A stretch of DNA of 64,000 nt from Alphaproteobacteria bacterium (lineage in GTDB: Bacteria > Pseudomonadota > Alphaproteobacteria > Ferrovibrionales > Ferrovibrionaceae): positions 1 to 64,000 of the forward strand of contig JAHCJQ010000001.1 of NCBI GenBank assembly GCA_026126215.1, read 5' to 3'. Under the pieces are notes generated by a model. It was not told the origin of the DNA. It saw nothing but the letters and a program-made list of their open reading frames with translations, and searched no databases. Positions 28,488 to 37,495 of this stretch are shown here, one piece after another. The position numbers and the translations under genes are program-made. Position 1 is the first letter of the stretch. Each line of letters starts with the position of its first letter.

Positions 28488-29198
28488 ATGTCGAATCGCC
28501 TGCGCCGCAAGGTCATGGCCCTGCCCGTGGCACTCGGGCTGGTATTTACATCCGGCTGCCAGACCCTGGCGCCCGATCCCTGCCCCTCCAGCCTGACCGG
28601 CTCCTACATCTCCGATGGCCTGCGCGACCTGCTGTTCCTGGCGATGGAGCGCATCATCGGCCAGCTCGGGCGCACGGACGGCTTCTATGGCGATGGCAGC
28701 GTGCGGGTCCCCCTGCCCGAGACCCTGCAGCGCACGCGCAGCGTCGTGCAGGCGCTGGGCGGCGCCGGCACGCTCGCCGATCTGGAACTGAGCCTCAACC
28801 GTGCGGCGGAAGACACCGTGCCGCGCGCGCGCAGCACGCTGGAGAATGCCATCACGCGCCTGCAGTTCCAGGATCCGGAGACCGTCTTCCGCGCCGGGGA
28901 GCGATCGGCCAGCCGGTATTTCCGCGAACAGGCCGTGCGCCCGATCAGCCTTGAGTTGCAGCCCGTGGTCGAGCAGAGCCTGGCCAATGCGGGCGCCTTC
29001 CGGGCCTTCGACGAACTGACCACCCGCTACGTCGGCATCGCCCTGCCGCGCCAGTTCCAGAGCGAGATGATCGGCCACGTGCTGCAAGAGGCGCTGGAAG
29101 CCATCTTCGACTACATGGCGCGCGAGGAAAGCATCATCCGGAGCGATCCGGCGCTCCGCTCGCAGCGGCTGCAATGCCTGTTCTCGCGACTGACCTGA
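28488..29198 (+). CDS. DUF4197 family lipoprotein
   Basis: A 236-residue predicted lipoprotein: a basic start, a hydrophobic segment and a lipobox FTSGC with the lipidated cysteine at 24. The body matches DUF4197 by its motifs DGSVRVPLPETL, LELSLNRAAE and ASRYFREQ. The function of the family is not known. It is on the same strand as tspO, 67 bases downstream. Confidence 0.78.
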   Translation: MSNRLRRKVMALPVALGLVFTSGCQTLAPDPCPSSLTGSYISDGLRDLLFLAMERIIGQLGRTDGFYGDGSVRVPLPETLQRTRSVVQALGGAGTLADLELSLNRAAEDTVPRARSTLENAITRLQFQDPETVFRAGERSASRYFREQAVRPISLELQPVVEQSLANAGAFRAFDELTTRYVGIALPRQFQSEMIGHVLQEALEAIFDYMAREESIIRSDPALRSQRLQCLFSRLT

Positions 29199-29275
29199 CG
29201 CCGGAAGCTTGCCCGCCGGGGCGACGCCCCTTAGACTGATGCCGGTTCGCGACTGTGTCCGGAGGGGGAATCCCG

Positions 29276-30022
29276 ATGCGCGCGCAAGGAATGATGGTCC
29301 GAAATGCCGGCCGGCTCGCCGCCGGCGCCGCGTTGGGGTTGCTGTCCATGACCTTGACCGGCCCGCTCGCCGCCGAACAGGTGGGCGCGGTCCGGGCGGT
29401 GCAGACCTATGCCTACGGCACGCCGCCGCAGGGCCAGCGCCTGCCCAAATATCCTCGCGACGGGGTCGTGGTCGACGAGTATCTGGAGACGGTCGAAAAG
29501 GGCGCCATGATCGTCCGCTTCCGCGACGATACGGAACTGACCCTGGGCGAGAATGCCCGCGTTCTCGTCGACCGCTTCGTCTTCGATCCGCGCACCAGCG
29601 AGGGCGAGCAGCTCGTCAGCGTCACGCGCGGCGCTTTCCGCTTCGTCTCCGGGCGCATGCGCAAGGAGGGCATCAGCATCGAGACGCCGGTGAGCACCAT
29701 CGGCGTGCGCGGCACCACCGTGGTCGGCGACCATGACGCCGATACCGATACCTCGCGCATCAGCGTGGTGGATGGCGAGGCGATCATCCGCCCCTTCTAC
29801 CAGGTCAATTCCATCGTGGTGCGGGCCGGGCAGACCATCCTGATTCGCCCGGGCGGCAGCAACGTGGTGCCGACCGCGGGCTTCCGCGCCACCAAGCAGG
29901 ACCAGGTGGACCGCCTCGGCCTGCAAAGCCAGCGCACCGGCTATATCGGCATGCGCGGCGGCAAGGCCGGGCAGCAGGGCGACCGTTACGAATCGAACTC
30001 CAGCAGTTCGTCGATTCCCTGA
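29276..30022 (+). CDS. FecR-domain periplasmic protein
   Basis: A 248-residue exported protein (signal peptide cleaved near LAAEQ) with a FecR-like domain: AMIVRFRDDTELTLGENARVLVDRF, GAFRFVSGRM, and TPVSTIGVRGTTV, the most conserved stretch. Unlike sigma-regulating FecR proteins it has no cytoplasmic part or nearby ECF sigma gene, so a structural or sensory role at the envelope is more likely. ATG 29276 has GGAGGGGG 7 bases before it. It ends in a serine-rich tail and is convergent with the porin gene. Confidence 0.8.
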   Translation: MRAQGMMVRNAGRLAAGAALGLLSMTLTGPLAAEQVGAVRAVQTYAYGTPPQGQRLPKYPRDGVVVDEYLETVEKGAMIVRFRDDTELTLGENARVLVDRFVFDPRTSEGEQLVSVTRGAFRFVSGRMRKEGISIETPVSTIGVRGTTVVGDHDADTDTSRISVVDGEAIIRPFYQVNSIVVRAGQTILIRPGGSNVVPTAGFRATKQDQVDRLGLQSQRTGYIGMRGGKAGQQGDRYESNSSSSSIP

Positions 30023-30052
30023 ACCCTTGAGTCCTGCGGGAGCCGACAGGGA

Positions 30053-31288
30053 TCAGAAATCGATCCGCGTTCCCAGCATGAAGACGACGCCCTCGTTGCG
30101 GGCGTCGTTCTTGCCTCCGGCGGTGCCGCGATCGACGCCGCGGAAATTCCGGTATTCCATGCCGCCGGCAAGCTGGATGCCCGGCCCGAGCAGGTAGGTG
30201 CCGCCAATGATGAAGCCGTCCATGCGGTCTTTCTGATCGAGCTTGCGGCTGCCGGTGGCGGCATCCGTCGTCAGCTCGACCCAGGTCCGGTGATACTGCA
30301 CGCCAAAGACCCAGGGCCCGGTCTGGTAGGTCACGCCGGCATTGAAATCCTGCTGGTTGGTCGGCGCGAGGCCGGTCGGCTCGAAGAAGAACTGGTCCGG
30401 CCCCTGCCGGTTGCCGAGATTGTCCCAGCGATAGCTGGTGCCGAAGGTGAAGCCTTCCCAGTTCGCCTGCAGGCCGAAGCCGAACTGGCGCCGGTCGCGG
30501 AAGGCGCCGCCCGGCTTGGCATTGGTCTGCTCCACATCGGCGAAGCCCGCGCCCGCATAGACGCCGTAGGCCACCTCGCCCAACAGACCGGCATGGGTGA
30601 TGGCGAACTCGATCGCGTTCTGCTGCTGGCCGATATCGCGCTTGGTCCTGAGCCCGGCATTGCCCGCGCAAACGCCCGCGCCGGTGATCTCGCAACTGTC
30701 GGGGGTGAGGGAGAAGCCGAACTGGAATCCCCATATCTGCGGCGTATAGAGTGAAAGCTTCTCCTCGTCGCCGGTCGCCCCCATGTTGATGAAGGTCGAG
30801 GCATCCGCCCGGTTGCGCCCCGGCAACACGGTGAGGAAAATCGGCGAGTTGAAACCGAAGCCGGGCACCGGGTCGGGCGCGCCATACCACATCTTGTTCG
30901 GCGCCGATTTGGTCTGGCCCAGTTCGAGCCGGCCATAGCGGATATGCTCGAAGAAGATGAAGGTCTCGTCGATCTGGTCGCCGGAGGTTTCGCCTTCGAG
31001 TTCCACCCGGACGCCGGCGATCAGCCCGTTATTGAGCTGGGTCGAGCCGAGAAAGAAGATCTCCGACTCGCGCGCGATACCATAATTGCGGATCTTTTGG
31101 CCGAGGCGGTTGTCGCCGTCGCGCTGCGTGCCGGCGACGACATACCCCATGAAGTAGCCGCCGACTTCGATGCGGATCGGCTGTTCCGCCGGTGCCGGCT
31201 GCGCCGCCGCCCCGGCGGCAAGGCAGAAAGCCGATGCCATGGTGGCACCGAAAAGTGACGCCGCGCGCGCCCGGCCGCTGGATAGCAT
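30053..31288 (-). CDS. Outer-membrane porin-like beta-barrel protein
   Basis: A 411-residue outer-membrane protein with a signal peptide ending AAGAAAQ and alternating beta-strand patterns throughout. Its terminal residue is phenylalanine (GTRIDF), the BAM insertion signal. The N-terminal VGGYFMGYV and the YGRLELGQTKSAPNKMWYGAP stretch resemble alphaproteobacterial general porins. Three cysteines in the middle are unusual for porins. It is monocistronic, with an AT-richer 101-base region upstream. Confidence 0.85.
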   Translation of the reverse strand: MLSSGRARAASLFGATMASAFCLAAGAAAQPAPAEQPIRIEVGGYFMGYVVAGTQRDGDNRLGQKIRNYGIARESEIFFLGSTQLNNGLIAGVRVELEGETSGDQIDETFIFFEHIRYGRLELGQTKSAPNKMWYGAPDPVPGFGFNSPIFLTVLPGRNRADASTFINMGATGDEEKLSLYTPQIWGFQFGFSLTPDSCEITGAGVCAGNAGLRTKRDIGQQQNAIEFAITHAGLLGEVAYGVYAGAGFADVEQTNAKPGGAFRDRRQFGFGLQANWEGFTFGTSYRWDNLGNRQGPDQFFFEPTGLAPTNQQDFNAGVTYQTGPWVFGVQYHRTWVELTTDAATGSRKLDQKDRMDGFIIGGTYLLGPGIQLAGGMEYRNFRGVDRGTAGGKNDARNEGVVFMLGTRIDF

Positions 31289-31389
31289 TGGAACAGCCCC
31301 CTGAGTCCAATGATTCGTTGCGTAAGTATGCTGGTTAGCCGAGGCAAATCAAGCGCGCTGACGCCCGGGTATGCTCTTCCCCCGGTTGC

Positions 31390-32844
31390 TCAACCAAACC
31401 CCGGCGGCGGTATAAAGGCCCGGTATTCGCGTTCCAGGTGACGGGCGAAGGCGATACAGGCGAGATCGCCGCCCTGTGGTCCCACGATCTGCACGCCGAC
31501 CGGCAAGCCATGCGCCGATTCTCCGGCCGGGGCCACGGAGGATGGAAGGTTGACCATACCGCTGAAACCCGCCCAGAAGAGCTGGTCGGTCACAGGCACC
31601 CGCTTGCCGTTCACGGCGATGGTGCGCTCGTGGCGCTCGCCCGCCTGATCGTGCGGGAAAGCGGCGGAGGAGGCCGCCGGACAGAGCAGCAGATCGTAGT
31701 CCCGGAAAAACTCTGCCCAGGCCAGCCGCATGCGGTGCCGCATCTCGTTGAAGCCGAGCCAGTCCCGATGCGTCATGACATTGGCGCGCAGCATGCGGGC
31801 GCGGTAGCTCTGGTCTTCGGGTGCGAACGCCGCGGCGGCCCTTTGATTGGCTTCCTGCTCCTCGTCGCTCTGGCGCCCCGAGGTCGCGGCACGCAGCAGC
31901 GCGATATAGACCCGCTGCGCCTCGCCGGTATCGATTCGCGGCCGCGCCGTCAGGCTGACCTTCGCCTTGCCGCGGACGAGGAAGCGGGCGAGTTCGGCCA
32001 GGATATCCTGCACCGCCCGGTCCACCTCGGCGTTCGGATCGTCCAGCATGACGGCGATGCGGAAGTCGCGAAGCCGGCTCTGGCGCGGCTTCGGCAGCCG
32101 GAGCTGCCAGTATGCGCCCTCGATCTCGTCGGGTCCGGCCATCACCTTGAGCGCAATCTCCAGATCCTCCGCCGATCTGGCGAGGGGGCCGATCACCGCG
32201 ATATCGGTGGGCGCCACCCGGCCGTCCAGCGCCTGGCCGCGCGGCGGGCAGATGCCCCAGGTCGGCTTGTGGCCGAAGACGCCGCAATAATGCGCGGGAT
32301 TGCGGATAGAGGCGCCGATATCGCTGCCGACCTCGAGACCGGTCAGCCCGGCCGCGAGCGCCGCCGCCGACCCGCCGGATGAGCCGCCGGGACTGAGGCT
32401 CCGGTTCCAGGGATTGTTCGTCGTGCCGTAAATCTCGTTGTAGCTCTGCCAGTCGGCCAGCATCAGCGGCACATTCGTCTTGCCGAAGAGGATGGCGCCG
32501 GCGGCGCGAAAGCGCCTGACCGCGAGCGCATCCTCGGCGGCCACGGCGTCACGATAGGCCGGCGCGCCCCACGTGGTCGGCAGGCCGGCCATGTCGAAGG
32601 ATTCCTTCACGGTCATGGGCACGCCATGCAGCGGGCCCCAGATCTCGCCCCGGGCAAGGGCCCGGTCGGCGGCCCGCGCGCGCTTGCGCGCATTGGCGAC
32701 ATCCATGGCGATGACGGCATTGAGCGCCGGGTTGTAGCGTTCGACCCGCGCCAGATAGTGCTCGAGCAGTTCCAGGCAGCCGATGCGGCGGCGGCGGATC
32801 ATACCGGCCAGCTTCTTCGCCGAGCTGAAGGCAATATCGGTCAT
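31390..32844 (-). CDS. Amidase (amidase signature family)
   Basis: A 484-residue amidase with the full Ser-cis-Ser-Lys set: K80 in GVPMTVKESFD, S155 in SPGGSSGGSAAAL and the nucleophile S179 in GSDIGASIRNPA. It hydrolyses an unknown amide in the cytoplasm. The start at 32844 has a GGGGGGAG ribosome site. It is divergent from otsB. The window also holds a hydantoinase operon, but nothing in position or spacing links the two. Confidence 0.88.
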   Translation of the reverse strand: MTDIAFSSAKKLAGMIRRRRIGCLELLEHYLARVERYNPALNAVIAMDVANARKRARAADRALARGEIWGPLHGVPMTVKESFDMAGLPTTWGAPAYRDAVAAEDALAVRRFRAAGAILFGKTNVPLMLADWQSYNEIYGTTNNPWNRSLSPGGSSGGSAAALAAGLTGLEVGSDIGASIRNPAHYCGVFGHKPTWGICPPRGQALDGRVAPTDIAVIGPLARSAEDLEIALKVMAGPDEIEGAYWQLRLPKPRQSRLRDFRIAVMLDDPNAEVDRAVQDILAELARFLVRGKAKVSLTARPRIDTGEAQRVYIALLRAATSGRQSDEEQEANQRAAAAFAPEDQSYRARMLRANVMTHRDWLGFNEMRHRMRLAWAEFFRDYDLLLCPAASSAAFPHDQAGERHERTIAVNGKRVPVTDQLFWAGFSGMVNLPSSVAPAGESAHGLPVGVQIVGPQGGDLACIAFARHLEREYRAFIPPPGFG

Positions 32845-32986
32845 TTCTCCCCCCAAACGTTGACAAATGCATCCTAGCGGAGAAAGCGCGGCCACGGCGC
32901 CGGGCAAGTTGAGCTTGCGCCGGGCGGGGATTGACTCGCACTATGACCCCGATGATGGGGACACGATCCAAGACCGGGGCAGGATC

Positions 32987-33757
32987 GTGAACGATCTGGC
33001 CCGCCCGGCCCCAGCCGCCCCGCCCGTAGTGGCACGCGACTGGGCATTGTTTCTGGACCTGGACGGCACGCTGCTCGACATCGCCGCGCGTCCCGACCTG
33101 GTGCAGGCGCCGCGCGGACTTGCCCGCTGCCTCACAGGCCTCGCCGATGCGCTCTCGGGTCGCCTTGCGGTGGTGAGCGGACGGCGCGTCGAGGTAATCG
33201 AGCGGCTGCTGGCGCCCTACCGCCCGGCCGCCGCCGGCCTGCACGGGGCGGAATACAGGATGCACCCGGGCGGGGCGCTCGAGCGCGTGCCGGCGCCTTC
33301 CGGCCTGATCGAGGCGCGGCGCCGCTTTCGCGCCATGGCGATGCGACTGCCCGGCACCTTGCTCGAGGACAAGGGGCTCTGCCTTGCCCTGCATTTCCGC
33401 ACCGCGCCGGATCTGGCGGAGAAGGTCGGTGCGGCGGTAGAGCGTTTCCGGCGCCGCCTGCCGCCCGCCTTCGAGGTGATCGGCGCGAAGATGGCCTACG
33501 AACTGCGGCCGCGCGGACTGCACAAGGGGCTCGCCATGCAGCGATTCATGGCGCTCGCCGGCTGGCGCGGCGCACGCCCGGTTTTCGTCGGCGACGATCG
33601 CACCGACGAAGATGGCTTCGCCTGCGCACGCGCGCTTGGCGGCATCGCGATCGGCGTCGGCATCGAGCCGGCCGGGGCCTGCTTCCGGCTGGCGGACCCG
33701 GCTTCGGTGCGGAACTGGCTTGCCCGTTCCCTGGAGGATCTCGCGGAGGACCGATGA
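32987..33757 (+). CDS. otsB: Trehalose-6-phosphate phosphatase
   Basis: A 256-residue HAD phosphatase that releases trehalose from trehalose-6-phosphate. The nucleophile motif FLDLDGTLLDI (D24, D26) and the C-terminal FVGDDRTDEDGF motif are intact, with KGLAMQRFM between. The GTG start at 32987 gives a normal N-terminus; an ATG at 32867 would add 40 unlike residues. Its stop overlaps the GH15 gene start by 4 bases, so otsB, the GH15 gene and otsA form one operon. Confidence 0.9.
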   Translation: MNDLARPAPAAPPVVARDWALFLDLDGTLLDIAARPDLVQAPRGLARCLTGLADALSGRLAVVSGRRVEVIERLLAPYRPAAAGLHGAEYRMHPGGALERVPAPSGLIEARRRFRAMAMRLPGTLLEDKGLCLALHFRTAPDLAEKVGAAVERFRRRLPPAFEVIGAKMAYELRPRGLHKGLAMQRFMALAGWRGARPVFVGDDRTDEDGFACARALGGIAIGVGIEPAGACFRLADPASVRNWLARSLEDLAEDR

Positions 33758-35556
33758 AGCGCGGACAGAACCTCGACCTTGGGGTCATCGGCAATTGCGT
33801 GATCGCCGCGTTGGTGGACCGCGCCGGCCGGCTGGTCTGGCTCTGCTATCCAAGGCTCGATGGCGACCCGGTCTTCTGTGGCCTGTTGCGCGGCGAGGAC
33901 GACGGGGAGGGCGTGTTCGAGATCGTGCTCGAGGACCAGGTCTCGGAAAGCCAGCATTACCTGCATAACACTGCGGTGCTGGTCACCGAACTCGCCGCCG
34001 CGGGCGGCGCGCGCATCCGCATCACCGATTTCATGCCGCGCTTCAAGCAGTATGGCCGGATCTTCAGGCCGATGCAGCTCATCCGCCGGGTCGAGCCGCT
34101 GGCCGGCTCGCCACGCATCCGCGTGCGCATCCGCCCGCTCTTCGATGCCGGCCGGCAGCGACCGGCCCGCACCTGGGGCTCCAACCATCTCCGCTTCGTC
34201 GCCGGCGCAAGCCCGCTGCGCGTCACCACCGATGCGCCGATCGCCTACCTGACCGAGGAAATGCCTTTCATGCTCGACGGGCCGGTCAACTTCATCCTCG
34301 GTCCGGACGAGACGCTGCCCGGTTCGGTCGGCGCCATCGCCCGCGACTTCCAGGAGCAGACGGAGGAATACTGGCTCGACTGGACCCGCTTCCTGTCCGT
34401 GCCCTTCGAGTGGCAGGACGCGGTGATCCGCGCGGCGATCACGCTCAAGCTCTGCTCCTACGAGGAGACCGGCGCCATCGTCGCGGCGCTCACCACTTCG
34501 ATTCCGGAGGCACCGGACAGCGCGCGCAACTGGGACTACCGCTATTGCTGGCTGCGCGATTCCTACTTCACCGTGCAGGCGCTCAACCGCCTTGGCGCCA
34601 CCCGCACGATGGAGGATTTCATCCGCTATATCGGCAATGTGGTGGCACTCGCGCCGGGCGAGCAGCTCCGCCCGGTCTATGGCGTCGTGCCGGGCCTCCC
34701 CCTAGAGGAACGCATCGCCGAGGCGCTGCCGGGCTATCGCGGCATGGGGCCGGTGCGCCTCGGCAATCAGGCAGCAGAGCAGGTGCAGAACGATTCGCAC
34801 GGCCATGTGGTGCTGGCCGCGGCACAGATGTTCTTCGACCAGCGGCTGCCGCGGCCGGGCGGACTTGACTTGTTCCACCGGCTCGAGGCGGAGGGCGAGA
34901 TGGCTGCGCGCCTCGCCCTGACGCCCGATGCGGGCATCTGGGAATACCGGGGGCGCCAGCGGGTGCACACCCATTCTGCGGTGATGTGCTGGGCTGCCTG
35001 CGACCGGCTGGCCAAGATCGCCCGTCATCTCGGCCTCGCCGAACGGGCTGAGCACTGGCAGGGCGAGGCGGAGCGCATCCGCGAGGCCGTGCTGGCGCGC
35101 GCCTGGTCGCCGGAGCGGGAGAGTTTCGTCGAGAGCCTGGGCGGCAGCGACATCGATGCCAGCCTGCTGCTGCTGCAGGAAGTGGGCTTCGTCGCCGCCG
35201 GCGATCCGCGCTTCATCAAGACCCTGCAGGCGGTGGAGAAGGAGTTGCGGCGCGGCCATCACCTCTTCCGCTATCACGCCAAGGACGATTTCGGCGCGCC
35301 GGAGACCGCCTTCAGCATCTGCACCTTCTGGTATATCGACGCGCTCGCCGCGGTCGGACGGCGCCAGGAGGCGCGCGAGCTGTTCGAGAACCTGCTCCGC
35401 TGCCGGAACCATCTGGGGCTGCTCTCGGAGGATGTCGATCCCGAGACCGGCGAGCTGTGGGGCAATTTCCCGCAGACCTATTCCATGGTCGGCCTGGTCA
35501 TCTCGGCCATGCGGCTGTCCAAAAGCTGGGAGGAGGCGTTTTGGCGCGGCTGGTGA
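33754..35556 (+). CDS. Glycoside hydrolase family 15 protein (glucoamylase/trehalase-like)
   Basis: A 600-residue GH15 enzyme. The N-terminal beta-domain start DLGVIGNCVIAALVDRAGRLVW and the (alpha/alpha)6 barrel motifs NWDYRYCWLRDSYFTVQAL are typical. The predicted general acid is E397 in DAGIWEYRG and the general base is close to E559 in LSEDVDPETGELWGNFPQ. There is no signal peptide, so it acts in the cytoplasm. Position between otsB and otsA suggests a role in trehalose turnover, perhaps as a trehalase, since GH15 trehalases are known in actinobacteria; a glucan or other alpha-glucoside substrate remains possible. Confidence 0.9.
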   Translation: MKRGQNLDLGVIGNCVIAALVDRAGRLVWLCYPRLDGDPVFCGLLRGEDDGEGVFEIVLEDQVSESQHYLHNTAVLVTELAAAGGARIRITDFMPRFKQYGRIFRPMQLIRRVEPLAGSPRIRVRIRPLFDAGRQRPARTWGSNHLRFVAGASPLRVTTDAPIAYLTEEMPFMLDGPVNFILGPDETLPGSVGAIARDFQEQTEEYWLDWTRFLSVPFEWQDAVIRAAITLKLCSYEETGAIVAALTTSIPEAPDSARNWDYRYCWLRDSYFTVQALNRLGATRTMEDFIRYIGNVVALAPGEQLRPVYGVVPGLPLEERIAEALPGYRGMGPVRLGNQAAEQVQNDSHGHVVLAAAQMFFDQRLPRPGGLDLFHRLEAEGEMAARLALTPDAGIWEYRGRQRVHTHSAVMCWAACDRLAKIARHLGLAERAEHWQGEAERIREAVLARAWSPERESFVESLGGSDIDASLLLLQEVGFVAAGDPRFIKTLQAVEKELRRGHHLFRYHAKDDFGAPETAFSICTFWYIDALAAVGRRQEARELFENLLRCRNHLGLLSEDVDPETGELWGNFPQTYSMVGLVISAMRLSKSWEEAFWRGW

Positions 35557-36968
35557 TCGTCTCGAACCGGGTCAGCCTGCCGCGCGAGCGCACGAGCCGT
35601 GCCGGCGGCCTCGCCATCGCGCTGCGCGAGGTGTTGCAGCGCCGGGGCGGGCTCTGGTTCGGCTGGAGCGGCGAGACGGCGGCGGAGACTTCGGCCCGGC
35701 CACGTCTCGTCGAGGGCGGTGCCGTGAATTATGCCTTGATGGATCTCGACCGCGCCGATCACCGCAGCTTCTATGTCGGCTATGCAAACTCTACGCTCTG
35801 GCCGCTCTGCCATTACCGGCTCGGCCTGATCGAATTCCGCCGCGAGGATTTCGAGGGCTACCAGCGGGTCAATGCCAGGTTCGCCGAGGCGCTCAGAGCG
35901 CTGCTCCGTCCCGACGATCTGGTCTGGGTGCATGATTATCATTTCATCCCGCTCGGGCGCGCGCTGCGCCGGCTCGGCGTGAACTGCCGGATCGGCTATT
36001 TCCATCACGTGCCGTTCCCGGCGCCGGAGGTGCTCTCGGCCCTGCCGGATCAGAGGGAACTGCTGGCGTCGCTGGCGCATTACGACCTGGTCGGATTCCA
36101 GACTGAGGGCGATCTGCGCTGTTTCCGCGCCAGCATGGAGCTGGAGCTTGGCGCGCTCGCCAGCGGCGGCTGGATGCAGGCGGAGGGGCGGCGGTTCCGC
36201 ATCATGGCGCTGCCGGTCTCGATCGATGTCGAGGAATTCCGCCGCATGGCGGAGGCGGCGGAGACGGAAGCCGAGACGGCTCGCCTGGTGGAGAGCCTCG
36301 GCGGGCGGCGGCTGGTGATCGGCGTCGACCGGCTCGATTATTCCAAGGGACTGCCGAACCGTTTCGCCGCCTATGGCGAGCTGCTGCAGCGCTTTCCCGA
36401 ATACCGCACCCGGGTCACCTTCCTGCAGGTGGCGCCGACCTCGCGCGACGAGGTGCCGCAGTATCGCGCGCTGCGGCGCGAGCTGGAGGCGCTGGCCGGG
36501 CGCATCAACAGCGACCATGCGGAGTTCGACTGGATGCCGCTGCGCTATCTCGCCCGCAGCCTCGGGCGGCGGACCTTGGCCGGCTTTTACCGGCAGAGCC
36601 ATATCGGCATGGTGACGCCGCTGCGCGATGGCATGAACCTGGTGGCCAAGGAATATGTGGCGGCGCAGCGCTCCGACGATCCGGGTGTTCTGATCCTCTC
36701 CCGCTTCGCCGGCGCTGCGCGCGAGCTTGGTGCGGCGTTGATCGTCAATCCCTACGACAGTGCCCGCATGGCGGAAAGCCTGCATCTCGGCCTCTCCATG
36801 GCACTGGCCGAACGGCGCGAGCGCTGGCAGGACATGATGACGGTGCTGCGCCGGAACAGCACCGCCAACTGGCAGGAGAGCTTCCTCGCGGCGCTCGCCG
36901 GCGCCGGAGCGGGAAACGGGGCCGGAGCGGGAAGCGGCACCGGTGCGGAGACCGGCGCGATCAGTTGA
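35541..36968 (+). CDS. otsA: Alpha,alpha-trehalose-phosphate synthase
   Basis: A 475-residue GT20 glycosyltransferase that joins UDP-glucose and glucose-6-phosphate. Seen: [11 protein letters not shown] at the N-terminus, [38 protein letters not shown] and the C-terminal [16 protein letters not shown]. The TTG start at 35541 has a strong GGAGGAGG site and overlaps the GH15 gene by 16 bases; GTG at 35553 is an alternative. The last 20 or so residues are a Gly/Ala-rich low-complexity tail not needed by the fold. It overlaps the convergent regulator gene by 8 bases. Confidence 0.93.
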   Translation: MARLVIVSNRVSLPRERTSRAGGLAIALREVLQRRGGLWFGWSGETAAETSARPRLVEGGAVNYALMDLDRADHRSFYVGYANSTLWPLCHYRLGLIEFRREDFEGYQRVNARFAEALRALLRPDDLVWVHDYHFIPLGRALRRLGVNCRIGYFHHVPFPAPEVLSALPDQRELLASLAHYDLVGFQTEGDLRCFRASMELELGALASGGWMQAEGRRFRIMALPVSIDVEEFRRMAEAAETEAETARLVESLGGRRLVIGVDRLDYSKGLPNRFAAYGELLQRFPEYRTRVTFLQVAPTSRDEVPQYRALRRELEALAGRINSDHAEFDWMPLRYLARSLGRRTLAGFYRQSHIGMVTPLRDGMNLVAKEYVAAQRSDDPGVLILSRFAGAARELGAALIVNPYDSARMAESLHLGLSMALAERRERWQDMMTVLRRNSTANWQESFLAALAGAGAGNGAGAGSGTGAETGAIS

Positions 36969-37494
36969 TCCGGTTCTCGCCCGCCCAGCGCGCCAGCGCC
37001 TGGCGGTTTGGCACGCCGACCAGGCGATATAGCCGCTCCAGCATCGTCTTGACCGTGGAAGGGCGGATCTGCATGCGCTCTGCGATCTCGGCATTGCGCA
37101 GGCCGGCGCGTACGAAGGCGAGGAGCTGGCGCTGACGCATGGTGACCGGCCGGTGCGGGCCCTGATCGAGCCGGCTCACCGAGACCAGCAGCGGCGAACC
37201 GGTCATCCCCGGGGCGCAGACGGCGACGGAGAAGCGCAGGCCCATGCCGGGAAGCGTATGCACCGCGCTCCGCTTCGGCGCCGCCGCCGCATGACCGGCC
37301 AGCACGCGGAGGATGACGGGGGTCTGGGCACGCAGCAGGCCGGCCGCCGGGCTCTCTGCCAGCACCCGTCCCTGGCGGTCGAGCAGGAAGGCGGCATCCG
37401 TCCGCCCTGCCATGAGTTGCGTCACCGCGCCGGCGAGGTCGGTGGCGGGCAGGACCGGCGGCTTCGCCCCGGTGTTCTGGCTGCTCTCGTTCAT
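36961..37494 (-). CDS. LuxR-type helix-turn-helix regulator
   Basis: A 177-residue transcription factor. The N-terminal half looks like a PAS-type sensor (AFLLDRQGRVLAESPAA), and the C-terminal half is a LuxR DNA-binding domain (TMRQRQLLAFVRAGLRNAEIA, then RPSTVKTMLERLYRLVGV). No receiver domain is present. It begins 1 base after the stop of the giant repeat protein gene and is probably translated from the same mRNA, which suggests that it regulates that secreted protein or is fed back by it. Confidence 0.85.
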   Translation of the reverse strand: MNESSQNTGAKPPVLPATDLAGAVTQLMAGRTDAAFLLDRQGRVLAESPAAGLLRAQTPVILRVLAGHAAAAPKRSAVHTLPGMGLRFSVAVCAPGMTGSPLLVSVSRLDQGPHRPVTMRQRQLLAFVRAGLRNAEIAERMQIRPSTVKTMLERLYRLVGVPNRQALARWAGENRIN

Positions 37495-37495
37495 A

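Noticed and set aside
31289-31389. A joint operon of amidase and porin
   Set aside because: Both are on the minus strand, but the porin gene lies upstream of it only by position: the amidase starts at 32844 and ends before the AT-rich porin leader, so they are separate units with the porin having its own promoter region.
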